Origin: Pedinophyceae sp. YPF-701 | Lineage: Eukaryota; Chlorophyta; Pedinophyceae | Assembly: GCA_916048055.1 (NCBI GenBank) | Contig: CAJZHL010000010.1 | Location: 774,001 to 838,000, forward strand | DNA: 64,000 nt | Direction: 5' to 3' | Shown here: in pieces, positions 49,150 through 59,511 of the stretch | Layout of the letters: every line of letters begins with the position of its first letter | Position numbering within the stretch: the first letter of the stretch is position 1 | The notes under the pieces: generated by a model | Databases searched by the model: none | What the model was told of the DNA's origin: nothing | The model's input: only the letters and a program-made list of their open reading frames with translations | Program-made: the position numbers and the translations under genes

Positions 49150-51150
49150 GTGCCGTGCACTCACTCAACCGCGCCCACGTCGCCCGTGCCCGCCTTCGCA
49201 CCCATCAACGCCCGCACCTCGACCGCGCCCAGCGTCCCCACCAAGCCCCCGGCCAGCGCGCCCGCCGCGTGCACCACTGCTGCCCCCACGCGCACGCGCC
49301 GCCCGTACACGCCCGCCGCCCACGCTGCCTCGCTCCGCACCGACGCGTCGCACCGCACCACGCGCACCAACGCGCCCTCGATCCCCAGCCCCACCACACC
49401 GCCCAGCGCCGGCGCCGCCCGCACGCCCCAGCAGCGCCACCTCTCCGCCGCGCCCCGACGCCACCGCCCACCCCGCCACCACCGACCCCACGTACCCCGT
49501 CCTGCCCGTCACCGCCACGCCCCCGCGCCCACGCCCCTCCCCACACTCCGCCCGGCGCACCACCTCCTTTCCCACAGCCCGCGCCGCCGACATCTGCCGC
49601 AGCGCCGCTGCCCCTATCCCGTGCCACGCCCGCGCCACCGCCCCCACCGCCCCCGTCCCCAGCGCGCGCGACACGCGCGCCAGCCCACCACCTCGACCGG
49701 TACAAAGTCCCCCGCCACCAGCCCGTACCGCACGTCCGCCCGCTCCTGCGCCACGCGCCCCGCGCTCCACACCCGCGCTTCCCGATGTCGACCACCCGCC
49801 CCCGCCGCCACCCCCGCCACGCTCCCCGCCACACACCCTGCCGTCGTCAGGCTCGTCTGCACCACGTCCACGCCCGCCACGCGCCCGCCGCCGCACGCCG
49901 CCCCGCGTATCTCCGTCGCCTCGGCGCACCCGACATCCCGCGCCCGCGCCACCGCGCCACCGCCTCCCGCGCATAGACCACCGCCAGCTTGCGCTCCCCA
50001 CCGTCCCCAACGAGCCCGCCCCCGGCCCCGCCAGCGACTCGCGCACCGCCGCGCCCGCGCCGCCCGCCGCCGCGTGCACCAGCACCACCTCCTCGCTCCT
50101 CACGCCCCCCGCCCGCTCCAGCGCCACCTCCACCGTCACCAGCACCGTATGACAGCTCGCCGCCTCCTCCAGCGTCACCGCCCCAGGCATCGCCGCCGCG
50201 CGCCGCGCGTCCGCACGCGTCCGCGTCCCCAGCGACCCCACCGACAGCCCGGACACCCCGCCCCCGCGACAGCCCCCACAACCACACCTGCCATGTCGCC
50301 CCCCCCCCGGCGCGCCCGGGTGCATGCCCAGCACGTTCAGCACGTCGCGGAAGTTGATGCCAACCGCGCGCACGTCCACCTCCACCTCGCCCGCGCCAAG
50401 CGGCCCGTCGCACGCCGGCACAGCAAGCGCGTCCAGCGACACGCGCGGACGCGGCACCAGCGACACCGCGCCCGCCGCCGCCACCGCAGCCGACCGCACA
50501 AGGCGCCCGAGCCACGCAGCCGCCCGTTCGGCGCCGTCAGCGACGACGACCGCCCGTCCTGGTTCACCGCCGCACCCAGCACCATCGCGGCCGCGCCGCC
50601 GCGCCCCTGCGGATGGCCCGCGCGCGCCCGGCCCACCGCCACGACCACGCACGCCTCCGACCGCACGTGCGTGTCCAAGATCGCGCCAGCGTCGCGCACC
50701 GGACGTCCCGGCCGCCATCATCCCTGCCGGAGCAAACGTCCCCGTCGTCTGCGCGACCAGCGTCGCGCTCACGCCCGCCGCTCAGGCGCGATGCTGGAGC
50801 CGGTCGGCCAGCATGCGGCTCCGCGCGCACTGCCCAGCGACGACGAGCGCGCCGCTTCCAAGACCGGCGCCGGCCCGTCGACGCCCCTCTGCAAACAAAG
50901 GCCACTCGCCCCGCCGCCGCCGACCGCGCGCTCGCCGACACGCGCGCCTCCCGCGTCGCCCTGCACGGCGTGGTCGAGCGGTCCGCCAGCAGCCGGTAGT
51001 CGACGCTCGAGAGAGAGAAGCACACAGGCCCAGCGCACGCTTTCTCCGCCGACAGACCTCCGCCCACAGCGCGCTAGCTGCCGCCTCCAGCGGCCGCCTC
51101 GGACTCGACTGACGGAGGCCGCCGAGCGAGTCCGCGGCGCCGCCCGACCC
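49150..51150 (-). pseudogene. Decayed type I polyketide synthase fragment (KS, ER, KR pieces)
   Basis: Translated pieces on the minus strand, in several frames, read in order as a modular polyketide synthase. Ketosynthase, about 51150-50560: SLSSVDYRLLADR, AAGRVAFV, QTTGTFAPAGMM and AAVNQDGRSS-x-LTAPNG. Enoyl reductase, about 50440-49700: VGINFRDVLNVLGMHPG, TLEEAASCHTVLVTVEVAL, and AQERADVRYGLVAGDF. Ketoreductase, about 49560-49150: GRTGYVG, EVALLGRAG and VVHAAGALAGGLVGTL. Acyltransferase and dehydratase segments expected between KS and ER are absent, so the unit has lost a large internal part and has many breaks. It is a relic, not a working synthase. Large type I synthases occur in many algae, which suits the presumed host. 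Confidence 0.75.
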
Positions 51151-53545
51151 GCCAAGCGCGACCCGCAGCGGACCCGCGTCGCGTTCCAGTGCCAGTGCCC
51201 GCCGGCGGCGGACCGCGCCACCGCACTCGCCCAGACGTGGCGCCGTCTCCACGCGGCCGCGACGGCCGTCTCGCCCGCGGCCTGGCCACGACGGTGGCGC
51301 CGGCAGGCTGCGGGCGGGCTGCAGCGGCATCGAGGCGCAGACAGATGTCGATCCCGGGGTCCGCGCGCGCCTCGGCCCGGCCGTCGTGGACCGGCACTGC
51401 AGAGACACCAGAAACGCCGCGCTCGACGCCGCCAAACAGGACCAGAACACGAGGAAGGGACCCGAGAGGTCTTGCGACACGACGCGTGTGCTTCTGGCAC
51501 GACGATGACGGTGCAGCAGGAGCACCTTATGAGGGCCAGGCGGACGCGCGGCAGAGACGGAAGGGGCGCTGCGGGCGAGGTGGCTCGCGAGCACGACGGA
51601 TTCCGGGCAGGAGACCAGACGGACGTGGACCAGGAACGGCACTCACCGGCGGCGAGGGGCCCGCCGCGGGTCAGCGCGGCGTCGATCGATGGGCGTCGTG
51701 GACGCGGACGCGGTAGCCACGCGTCACGCCGCCGTCCAGCGACATCCGCCTCGCGATGCAGCCAGCAGCAGCACCGCAGAGGGCGGACAGCACGTGGCCC
51801 ACCAACCACGTGGGGATCCGCGGCGCGCGGCGCGAGGCCCGCACGAGACGCGGCGCGGGTCAGCACGGCGCCGCGGGGGGCGCGCCACCTGCATCGACGA
51901 GGACGGCGCGGGCGAGGAGATCATGGCGGAAGATGGAGGGGCCGAGAGAGGAGGCGCGAAGGCGCCAGGGCGATGCTCTGGCGCTCACGAGCACTTGGCC
52001 GCGAGAGGGTGCTGGGGCGGCCGGCGGCGTGGTTCCGAGCGCACCTGCCTGCTCAACTTGGCCAGGGAGAGGGAGGCGTGGCGTGTGGGGGCGGTGTGCG
52101 GGCGGCCGACACGGGACCGCCGGCGCGGAGATCAGGCCGGTCATCACGACCACGCGCCGGCCCGACCGCGCTGGGGCGGCCGGCCAGCAGCGGCCTCCGC
52201 CGTTGGGGCACCTGCAGAGGCAGAGGGGGGGCGCGGAACGCTTCAGTCCTGCCGCGGATCGCGCAGGACCTCAGATGACGACGACACATCTCTCACGCTC
52301 GGGCACCACCGATAGCGGAGCTTGGCGGCGCACGGGGTGCGGAGGAGCGCGTTCCAGCAGCGTGCGCTGGGGCGTGACGACACGAGCGAGCTCCGCGCAC
52401 CAAAGCGCGCGAAAGAGGGGCATGTTGTGCGACCGAAGTCACCTGGCACGAGGAGGCCCCCAGGCCTGCACGGAGAGGGCCTGTCTGCGCACCGGGAGAG
52501 AGACGGAGCGGCGGTCTTCGCTCCCTCCTGGAGCACGCCACGGGGGATCCAGGACCGCCCCTTCGAAAGCGCGAGATCTCCTACACATGGTGTGCCAACC
52601 GGACCCCGAGCTCGCGTCGACTGCGGCCGCGGGCCGCCGCCCGGGCCGCCCATCTTGCAGGGGAGCAAATGGGACGGCTGGAAAGTCGCAGAGACCTGGT
52701 CCTCAGCGCGCCCTGTCCGTGCGTCGTACTGCCGTGTTTGGCAGCGCGTCGCACGTAGAGCGCCGACAGGGCCCGGCATCACCGTCGGGAGCTCCGCACT
52801 GAGACGCAGCTCGGGCTCCAGCCCCGCCGCGGCCCACCGGGAGCACGACGCCCTTCGTCGGCCCCGCTGGCGTCATGCCGTGTGTGCACTCGCCTCGTCG
52901 CGCGGCGCTCTCGTGGCCGGAAACGACCGGGCGGTCACTGACCGGTCAGTGCGCTGCTGATGGCAGCCACATGGCTGCCCGACGTGCGTGTGTGAGGCGC
53001 GCGCGGCGTGTTTTCCGCCGCGACGTCGCGAACGGGAATCCGAAAGAGTCGTCTCCTCGGCATGGACGGGCAGAGACATCACACTCCCCAGGGCAGAGCA
53101 GGGGGTTGGGGCCATGGATGGAGCTCCACTGCAAGGGATGCGTCGCGGTTCGGGCCACCCAAGGTACTGACACCACGGTTTTTTTGCGGCGCCGCCCACG
53201 ACGCAGGCGCAGCGTCCATCTCCGCGGTCGCTGGCCGCGAGTCGCCGGCGCGAACGCTCGGTCGCAAGGACCCACCGGGCGTGCCTATGCAGCCCACGCA
53301 GACGAATTCGCCCGCTGTGCGCCACATGCGTCTCTCGACAGCCCGAGCGGCAGGTCTGGGGGTCAGGACGCAGCGGCCGGGCGATGGGGCGCCAGAACGT
53401 CGGCGTCACGGGGTCCCTGGGTGCGGCCCACGTGGCACACACCTCGGGGGGTCTCCACGCCGCACGGAGGGGTCGTGCAGGTCGCGACGCGTTCTCCGAA
53501 GGTCGACCGCCGCAGGTCCGTGCGCGGCGCGGCGTGCGCGCGGGG
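51151..53545. other. Gene-poor stretch between polyketide synthase relic and repeat copy C
   Basis: About 2.4 kb with long open frames on several strands, as expected at this GC content, but no frame with recognisable family motifs. It may contain more decayed polyketide synthase sequence upstream of the ketosynthase. I see no tRNA, CRISPR-like or terminal-repeat structure. Confidence 0.35.
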
Positions 53546-53712
53546 CGTCGAGCCGCGCGTCCATGCTGTCTCACGTTGTCGTCGGCGCGGTCCAAAACGC
53601 CGCGCGGCAGCCGCTGCCGCGCCGCCCGACGACGCCGCGCACCGCGGAGACCACGGGACGGTCTCCGAAGCCGCCGCGCACGTCGATGCAAGCCCCCGAC
53701 GCGGCGCCCGAC
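53546..53712 (+). repeat. Dispersed repeat, copy C
   Basis: About 167 bases, the closest match to copy A: both run from GTCGAGCCGCGCGTCCA to GCGGCGCCCGAC, with the same order of blocks and few length differences. It ends about 120 bases before the tRNA gene. In one frame it reads CRRRGPKRRAAAAAAP, parallel to copy A. Confidence 0.85.
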
Positions 53713-53832
53713 CCCCGCACCCGTCACTGCACGCCGGCGCCTGCTGGCCACTCTGGGCCGCTCCCCGAGCCGCCGATCGTCGCGCAAACGCTCTGGGGGA
53801 CACCGATACGTGCATAAGAGCCGTTTTTTTTT

Positions 53833-53988
53833 TGGAGGAGAGAGGATTCGAACCCCTGGCATCTCGCAGGTCTGCACGAGCGTCTCGGGATGGACAGGAG
53901 CTGGGCTTGCCACTGGCATGCACCGGCGCACAGCAGTCCCGAAACGTCGAATTGCAAAGCGAGCGCTCTACCCCTGAGCTACACCCCC
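53833..53988 (-). tRNA. tRNA-Ala (anticodon TGC) with an 84-base intron
   Basis: The 5' half (53953-53988) and 3' half (53833-53868) fold into a full cloverleaf of 72 bases: D-stem GCTC/GAGC, anticodon stem CTCGC/GCGAG, loop TTTGCAT with anticodon TGC, T-stem AGGGG/CCTCT. The acceptor stem GGGGGTG/CTCCTCC has the G3:U70 pair that identifies alanine tRNAs, and one T-T mismatch at 6:67. Box A (TAGCTCAGGGG) and a perfect box B (GGTTCGAATCC) are present. The intron sits after base 37, the usual place, and can form a ten-pair stem (53881-53890 with 53937-53946). The 3' flank is a run of A instead of a T-run terminator. Confidence 0.85.
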
Positions 53989-54123
53989 GAAATCGAAGCA
54001 AGGTGCGGAATTTACGGCCATCTCGGAAGCGATTTTGTACATTACAGTGCAACACACATCATGTCCACCCAATCAGGCACGTTGCTCGGTCTCGTCTCCA
54101 CTGCGCCCCCTCCCGCTCCCCGG

Positions 54124-56456
54124 TCACAGCTCGCCGTACGGGCGCATCCAGAGCCTGCGCCGCGCCTTGGGCCGCCGGCGCCGCACCAGCGCCTCCTCGC
54201 CCTCCGTGAGCGCCCGCACGCCCTGCCCCGGCACGCCCACGTACGGCTTCTCCCCGAACGGCCCCCCGCGGTCCAGCGGCGTCACGAGGATCGGGTACCC
54301 GCCCTCGGGCCGCGGGGTCACCCGCCGCGCGTCGCGCCACCCGCGCCGCACGTCCCGCGCCACGCGCCGCATCGTCCACGCCAGGTTCTCCTGCATGTCC
54401 CGCAGCAGCACCGCCTCCTGGTCCTCCGCCGCCAGCGCGCACCGCTCCCGGTACTCGTCCCACGTCTCCCCGCGCATCCCCTTGTGGGGGTAGACCTTGA
54501 GGCGCACCACGTGGCGCTCCCGCGACCGCTCGTCGACCTTGCCCACGGGCGAGATGCCCTGCTGCCGGTCCTCCTGCTCCACGCGCAGCGCGCCCCACTC
54601 GTCCCAGCGGTGCCCCGACAGCGCCGCCAGCAGCTCGGCCTCCCGCAGCGCCACCACCGCGGCGACGCGCTGCGGGCGCACGCGGTACTCGTCCGCGAGG
54701 TCCTCGACGGCGTTCCGCACCGGCTCGGCCTTGTGCAGCACGAAGATGTCGTCGCGCGTCTCCTCGGACAGGTGCGCCGCCGCCTCGCCGCGCGACTCCC
54801 CCATCGTGAAGTCGTACTCCCACCAGAACGTGTGGCGCTTCGGGTCGACGCCCCACAGCCGCCGGACGCACGGGCCCGGGAGGCTCTGCCCGAGGATGTG
54901 GTCCCGGTTGACGAACCTCTTCCGCAGCAGGTCGTTCGACGCGTCCACGAGGCCCCTCGCCGCGCCCTCCACCTCGCCCTCCACCGTCCTGTAGGCCGAC
55001 AGGATCTCCGCCGCCACGTCGGGCTCGCCCTCCGCGCCGCCGCCCTCCGCGCCGCCGTCGTCACCCTGCGCTTCGCTGCCGCCGCGCGCGCGCGCGCCGC
55101 GCCGCCGCGCCCGCCACTTCATCACCACCTGCGCGCGGCGCATCCCTCGGCCGCGCTTCGGCGGGCCCTGCCCGAACGGCGACTCCCCCGCGACGCGCTC
55201 CTCGCACTGCAGGCTCAGCGCGTACCGCCGCAGCCCGTCCATCAGCTGCCGGAACGCGATGATCACGTTCATCGTCGTCATGCGCGACACCGTGCGCCCC
55301 GCCGACGCCGTCAGCGCCCGCGACAGCTCCAGCTTCGTCCGGTCCTGCAACGCACACACACACACACGCGCGCGCGGGTCGGGCGCGCGACGACGACGCT
55401 CCGCTGGCGACCACGCAACGCTCCGCTGGCGACGGCAACGCACCTCCGTCTCGACGCCGTAGCCCGCCCGCAGCCCGTTGGTGGTCTCCACCGCCATCTG
55501 CTCCCACCCGCCGTAGTCCCACGTCCCCACGTCGCGCAGCACCTCGGCCGCCCCCGCGTCGTTGCGGCCCCGCACCTCCCCCATCCTCGCGTCGAACGCC
55601 GCCGCCCGCGCCGCCAGCCGCCCCGCCCGCCCGCCCTCCCCTCCTGCTCCGCCACCCCGCCTCCCCGCCTCCCCGCCTCCTGCTGCGTGGCACGCCGAGC
55701 ACCGCGCGGTGCTCGACCATCGCCCGGAACGTGGCGTCCACGCGGTCCTTGGCCTGCGAGAACACGCGCGGACGTGCGCCGCGCGGCGTCGGCGCCACCG
55801 CCGGCGGACGAGCGCCGCCGGTGCGTGCGCGCGGGGGTGCGGCCGCGCACCTGCTGCACGACGTGCGCCGGGAGCGCGACGTGGGCGGGCACGCCCTGCC
55901 GCGCGAGCGCCTCCTCCAGCAGCGCGCGCTCGAGCATCATCGCCCGCAGCTGCCGGGACTTCTCGAGGTTCGTGACCCACGGCCAGAGCGGCGGCGTCCT
56001 GCGAGCCCGGGCGGGGGCGGGGCGGGCGCGCGCGGTGTGTGGGCCACCCGGGCGCGCCGGGCGCCGGGCCTGGCGGGCGTGATACCGCGCGCGCGGGCCG
56101 CCAGGACGCGGGCCGCGCGCTGTCCATGCCGGCCGAGGGGCGCGATGGCGGCGGCGCGTCATCGCGGTCGCGCGAGACCGCCGTCGCCGGCCCGCGCCCC
56201 CGGGGCGGGTTCTCACGGCCGCGGAGCGCAATCGAGGCGCGGCGACGCGCGGGCGATGTCCGCACCTGTCGAAGTAGTGCAGGGTCTTCATCTGCAGGTG
56301 GTTGGGCCGGCGCGACGGCGGCACCCCGCTGCGGAAGTACTCCATCACTGGGCGGAGACCCAACATCGTGCGCTGCTGCGCTCCCGGGGGCGCGAAGGGG
56401 CCGTTCGCGGCGAGGACGCCGCGTACGACGGCGGAACCCAGCCGCCGCGCACTCAT
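54124..56456 (-). CDS. Mitochondrial-targeted protein, possibly ribosomal mS45/Bot1-like
   Basis: Exons 56266-56456, 55851-55998, about 55444-55753 and 54124-55344. The N-terminus MSARRLGSAVVRGVLAANG is Arg-rich and amphipathic, like a mitochondrial presequence. The large last exon contains RRLWGVDPKRHTFWWEYDF, LSEETRDDIFVLHKAEPVRN and YRVRPQRVAAVVALREAELL; the last pattern (R-x-x-R-V-x-A-I/V-x-x-L-x-E-x-E) resembles the core of the fungal Bot1/mS45 mitochondrial ribosomal protein, but I am unsure. In the 55444-55753 exon the frame shifts within a G-rich repeat near 55650-55700; an extra small intron or a sequence error would explain it. The C-terminal 130 residues are basic. Confidence 0.6.
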
Positions 56457-56997
56457 GGCGGGCGGCAAGCCAGCAGCGGCGCCGGGGCGCGGCTCCCGAA
56501 GCTGCAGGGGCTCTCGCGACGAGGCTGCCGGTGGCCACGGACGGCGATCGCGGGCCGTCAATGCGCCGGCGGACGCAACGGAGCGGGTCACGCGCAGGGA
56601 GGGCCGCGTCGCGTCCCGTTACTGGACCGGCAGCCGCTCGCACGACGGCAAAGACGGCCTGGGGTGCAAACGTTGAGGGGGGGGGGGCTCAACCGCGGCG
56701 CCAGCGGCCGGACGGGCGCCGTCTGGCCGCGCGCTGCCGCCAGCGCCCCAGTCGAGGACGCGTGCGCATCGAGGGAGAGTCATCTAGGTCACCGCGCACG
56801 GCTGGACGGCACCCCCTGGGGTCCAACACGCTGCCTGAAGACGCGGGGCGCGCGCCCGGGGCCGTGGTCGGACGCGGAGGGCGTGCGGGACAGGAGTGTC
56901 GGGGAGCTCGTCGGGCAGCCCGCAGTGCCGCTGGGCACGGAGCGCGCCGGGCTGCTGCGTTGTGCGCCTGAGGAGGAGGCAGCGCCGTAGGAGGACC
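56457..56997. other. Divergent intergenic region, mitochondrial protein and ELOF1
   Basis: About 540 bases between two start codons, with a run of ten G at 56678-56687. No other feature recognised. Confidence 0.4.
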
Positions 56998-57465
56998 ATG
57001 GGGAAGCGAAAGTCCACGAAGGCGCCCGTGGCGGTCAAGAAGAAGCCAAAGGTACGCCCCGACGCCCCGAGCCCGCCACGACGCCGCACCCGTCGACCGC
57101 ACGGGCCCGCACTGCACCGACGACGACGCCCCACACGCGCCCGCACCAACCTCCCCGCCTGCGCGTCCTCCGCCCAGGTGGACTCGGGGCCGTACCGCTG
57201 TCCGTACTGCAACCACGACAAGTCGGTGAAGTGCACGCTCAACCACAAGGAGAGCAGGGGCAAGCTCAAGTGCTCGCGGTGCGACACCGAGTACGAGACG
57301 GACATCCACCGCCTGATGGCGCCGATCGACGTGTACGTCAAGTGGATGGACGCCTGCGAGCGCGCCAACGACAGGGCGGGCAGCGACGCGTCCTCCTCGG
57401 ACGACGAGGGCGCGCCCGCGCCGCTGCGGCCCGTCCTCGCGCGGCCCGCGCGCTCCAGCGAGTGA
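56998..57465 (+). CDS. ELOF1: Transcription elongation factor Elf1/ELOF1
   Basis: Small zinc protein that rides with RNA polymerase II, helping it through nucleosomes and in transcription-coupled repair. Exons 56998-57051 and 57178-57465 (GTACGC donor) give 113 residues. The N-terminus MGKRKSTKAPVAVKKKPK is basic as in all Elf1 proteins. The four-Cys zinc finger is complete: CPYC and CSRC, spaced as in the family. It is followed by the typical PIDVYVKWMDACE helix. The acidic, Ser-rich tail (DASSSDDEG) is as seen in plant and fungal Elf1. The intron splits the basic tail from the finger. Confidence 0.93.
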   Translation: MGKRKSTKAPVAVKKKPKVRPDAPSPPRRRTRRPHGPALHRRRRPTRARTNLPACASSAQVDSGPYRCPYCNHDKSVKCTLNHKESRGKLKCSRCDTEYETDIHRLMAPIDVYVKWMDACERANDRAGSDASSSDDEGAPAPLRPVLARPARSSE

Positions 57466-57674
57466 GGCGACACGCCGCGCCAGGGACCCGCGGCGCCGTC
57501 GACGTCGTGGCGCGCACACGCTTGGGTGGGTGGGTGCGACGACGACGACGAGCCGTGGCTGGTCACAGAGAGATCGATGAGGGAGAGAGATCCTGCCGTG
57601 CGGCCCGGAGGCCCACGCGCCGGCTCTTCCCACGCCCCGTCCATCCTGTGACCCAGGTCTGACCCAGGTCTGAC

Positions 57675-59021
57675 TCAGAGCTCGTACACCCAGTTCTTCC
57701 CCACGAGGTCGTACGCCGCGAGCTCGTCGGGCCCGAACCACAGCGCGATCTCCTTCTGCGCCGAGTCGATGCTGTCGGACCCGTGGATGACGTTGCGCCC
57801 CACGTCGACCGCGAGGTCCCCCCGGACGGTCCCCGGCGCGCTCGACAGCGGGTTCGTCGCGCCGATCATCGTGCGCCCGAACGAAATCACCCCGCGCCCC
57901 TCCCACACCTGCGCGCGCCGCACCGGCCGCGAGCGCTCAGGACCAGCGCAAGCGGTGCCGCCATGCGACGTAGCGAGCAAGCACGTTGCAGCAGGGTGCC
58001 GTGCGACGGAGAGCGCGCCGCTGCCCCGCGACGGCCAGGCCGCCGCAGCTCGCCCGCGCGGAGCGGCCGAACGTCGACCGGCGTCGCCGTCTCCAGCGTC
58101 CCCTTGCTGCATGGCCTCCACCACGCAGCGCGGGTGTGCGGGCAGAGGGCGGAGCGGCGCGCTCCGCGCGGTGCGCACCATGGCGACGACGGCGCCGGAC
58201 GACAGGAAGTTGGTCAGCTTCGGGAAGAACGGGCGCCCCTTGTGCTCGGCGTAGTGCTGCTCCGCCAGCGCCTTGGAGGGCACGACCACCTTGATGCCTA
58301 CGAGCTTGTACCCCTTGCGCTCGAACCGCGCGATGATCTCCGCGATCAGGCCGCGGTGCACGCCGTCGGGCTTGATCTGCGGCGCGGGCGTCGCGGTGCG
58401 CGCGGCGTGGGCGGTTGCGTCCGCGCAGGGAGGGTGGCGTGCAACGGTCGCAGTGCAGGGCGGCGGGGTGAGGCGCACCATGATGAACGAGCGCTCCTCG
58501 TGCGAGGACGCCGCCGCTGCGAGCGGCAGGCTCGCCGCTGCCGCGGCCGCGAAGGCTGCCCGGAAGCCCCACCCAGAGGCCTGCTGGGACGTCGCGCCGG
58601 CCTTGGCGACGGCCTGGCTCGCGTGGCCGCGCGCCTCGGTGAAGGCAGCAGCTGCAGGAGGCGGGCGGGGCGGGCCGCGGGTCGGCGTTGTCGGCGCTGG
58701 CCCCGGGAGGCGGTGCAGCGCTCGCAGCGCCTCTTGCCGCCCCCGGGGGTGGCATATACAGCGCGGACGCGGCCCGCTGCAACGCGAAACGATCGAAACA
58801 GGTAGATGCATGCAAACCTGGGCGCCGAGAGCGGGCGAGCGCGACCAGACGGCAGCTACGGGACCCAACAAATCGCGGCGCAGGGCAAGAGCCGCGCGCG
58901 GCGCCTTGGGCGCGGCTCCCGCTGGATGGGAAGCGGCCGAGCGCGGCTGGGCGCGAGGGCGTTCCGCACCTGCGAACGCGCGGGCGCACCGGCCGGCGCT
59001 GCGCGTGGAGAGGCGGAACAT
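57675..59021 (-). CDS. NDPK3: Nucleoside diphosphate kinase, organelle-targeted type
   Basis: Moves the terminal phosphate of ATP to other nucleoside diphosphates. Exon 1 (58818-59021) starts [16 protein letters not shown] and is Arg/Ala-rich, a transit peptide. A second exon ends at 58479 with the hydrophobic stretch [20 protein letters not shown] then ERSFIM, like the leader of plant NDPK III found in mitochondria and plastids. Exons 58179-58376 and 57675-57908 carry the catalytic domain: [29 protein letters not shown], and [10 protein letters not shown] with the active-site His. The last residues, NWVYEL, are typical. The junction of exon 1 with exon 2 near 58650 does not match in phase, so that part needs an alternative boundary or a further exon. 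Confidence 0.88.
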   Translation of the reverse strand: MFRLSTRSAGRCARAFAGAERPRAQPRSAASHPAGAAPKAPRAALALRRDLLGPVAAVWSRSPALGAQVCMHLPVSIVSRCSGPRPRCICHPRGRQEALRALHRLPGPAPTTPTRGPPRPPPAAAAFTEARGHASQAVAKAGATSQQASGWGFRAAFAAAAAASLPLAAAASSHEERSFIMVRLTPPPCTATVARHPPCADATAHAARTATPAPQIKPDGVHRGLIAEIIARFERKGYKLVGIKVVVPSKALAEQHYAEHKGRPFFPKLTNFLSSGAVVAMVRTARSAPLRPLPAHPRCVVEAMQQGDAGDGDAGRRSAAPRGRAAAAWPSRGSGALSVARHPAATCLLATSHGGTACAGPERSRPVRRAQVWEGRGVISFGRTMIGATNPLSSAPGTVRGDLAVDVGRNVIHGSDSIDSAQKEIALWFGPDELAAYDLVGKNWVYEL

Positions 59022-59511
59022 GATTAGGGTGCGCTGGGGAGAAGGGGGGCGGGGTGTCTCCTGCGTGCAAGGAAGGAGCGCTGGCTTGACTCTGCGAGGT
59101 CCCTGCGGCGGGCCGAGCACATGGCGCGCCGCGCGGGGCCCCGGAAGTGTCGTCGTCGGCTGACCGCGGGGGAGGGGCCCGTCAGGCACACCGACGCGTG
59201 CTGCCGCCCACAGGGCCGCGGCGGACACGTGCGCCGGGCGCGCGCCTGGTGAATCGCAATTGGGAGATTGCGTCAGCACCAAGAAGGGCCGAACGCTGCC
59301 CGACACTGTGCATTGCCCGTTTTTGAGGTTGCAACCAATTCACGCGGGCAGGGGGGCATCAACGGACATTGTCCGTGAAGCTTTAGGTCTCCGTGGATAG
59401 CTCGATTGCAGCGCCGATCGGCCGTTGGTACAACATAGCGTAGCGTCCCAGCACGGCGGCTCTGCGGGCCTTGCACCGCCAGCGCCAGAGGAGGCGCCCG
59501 CCGCGTGCCCG
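59022..59511. other. Divergent intergenic region, NDPK and cyclin H
   Basis: 490 bases between two start codons. It contains a CCAAT (59334-59338) and an inverted copy (ATTGG, near 59260), possible NF-Y sites for a shared promoter. No TATA box seen. Confidence 0.45.

Noticed and set aside
49054-52278. A plus-strand open frame of more than 1,000 codons, rich in Pro, Ala, Arg, Thr and His
   Set aside because: It is the mirror of the minus-strand polyketide synthase relic; at this GC content stops are rare in all frames. No family motif is present.
53190-53545. Possible coding sequence upstream of repeat copy C
   Set aside because: Open frames exist but show no motif and no conserved start; better explained as repeat-flanking DNA.
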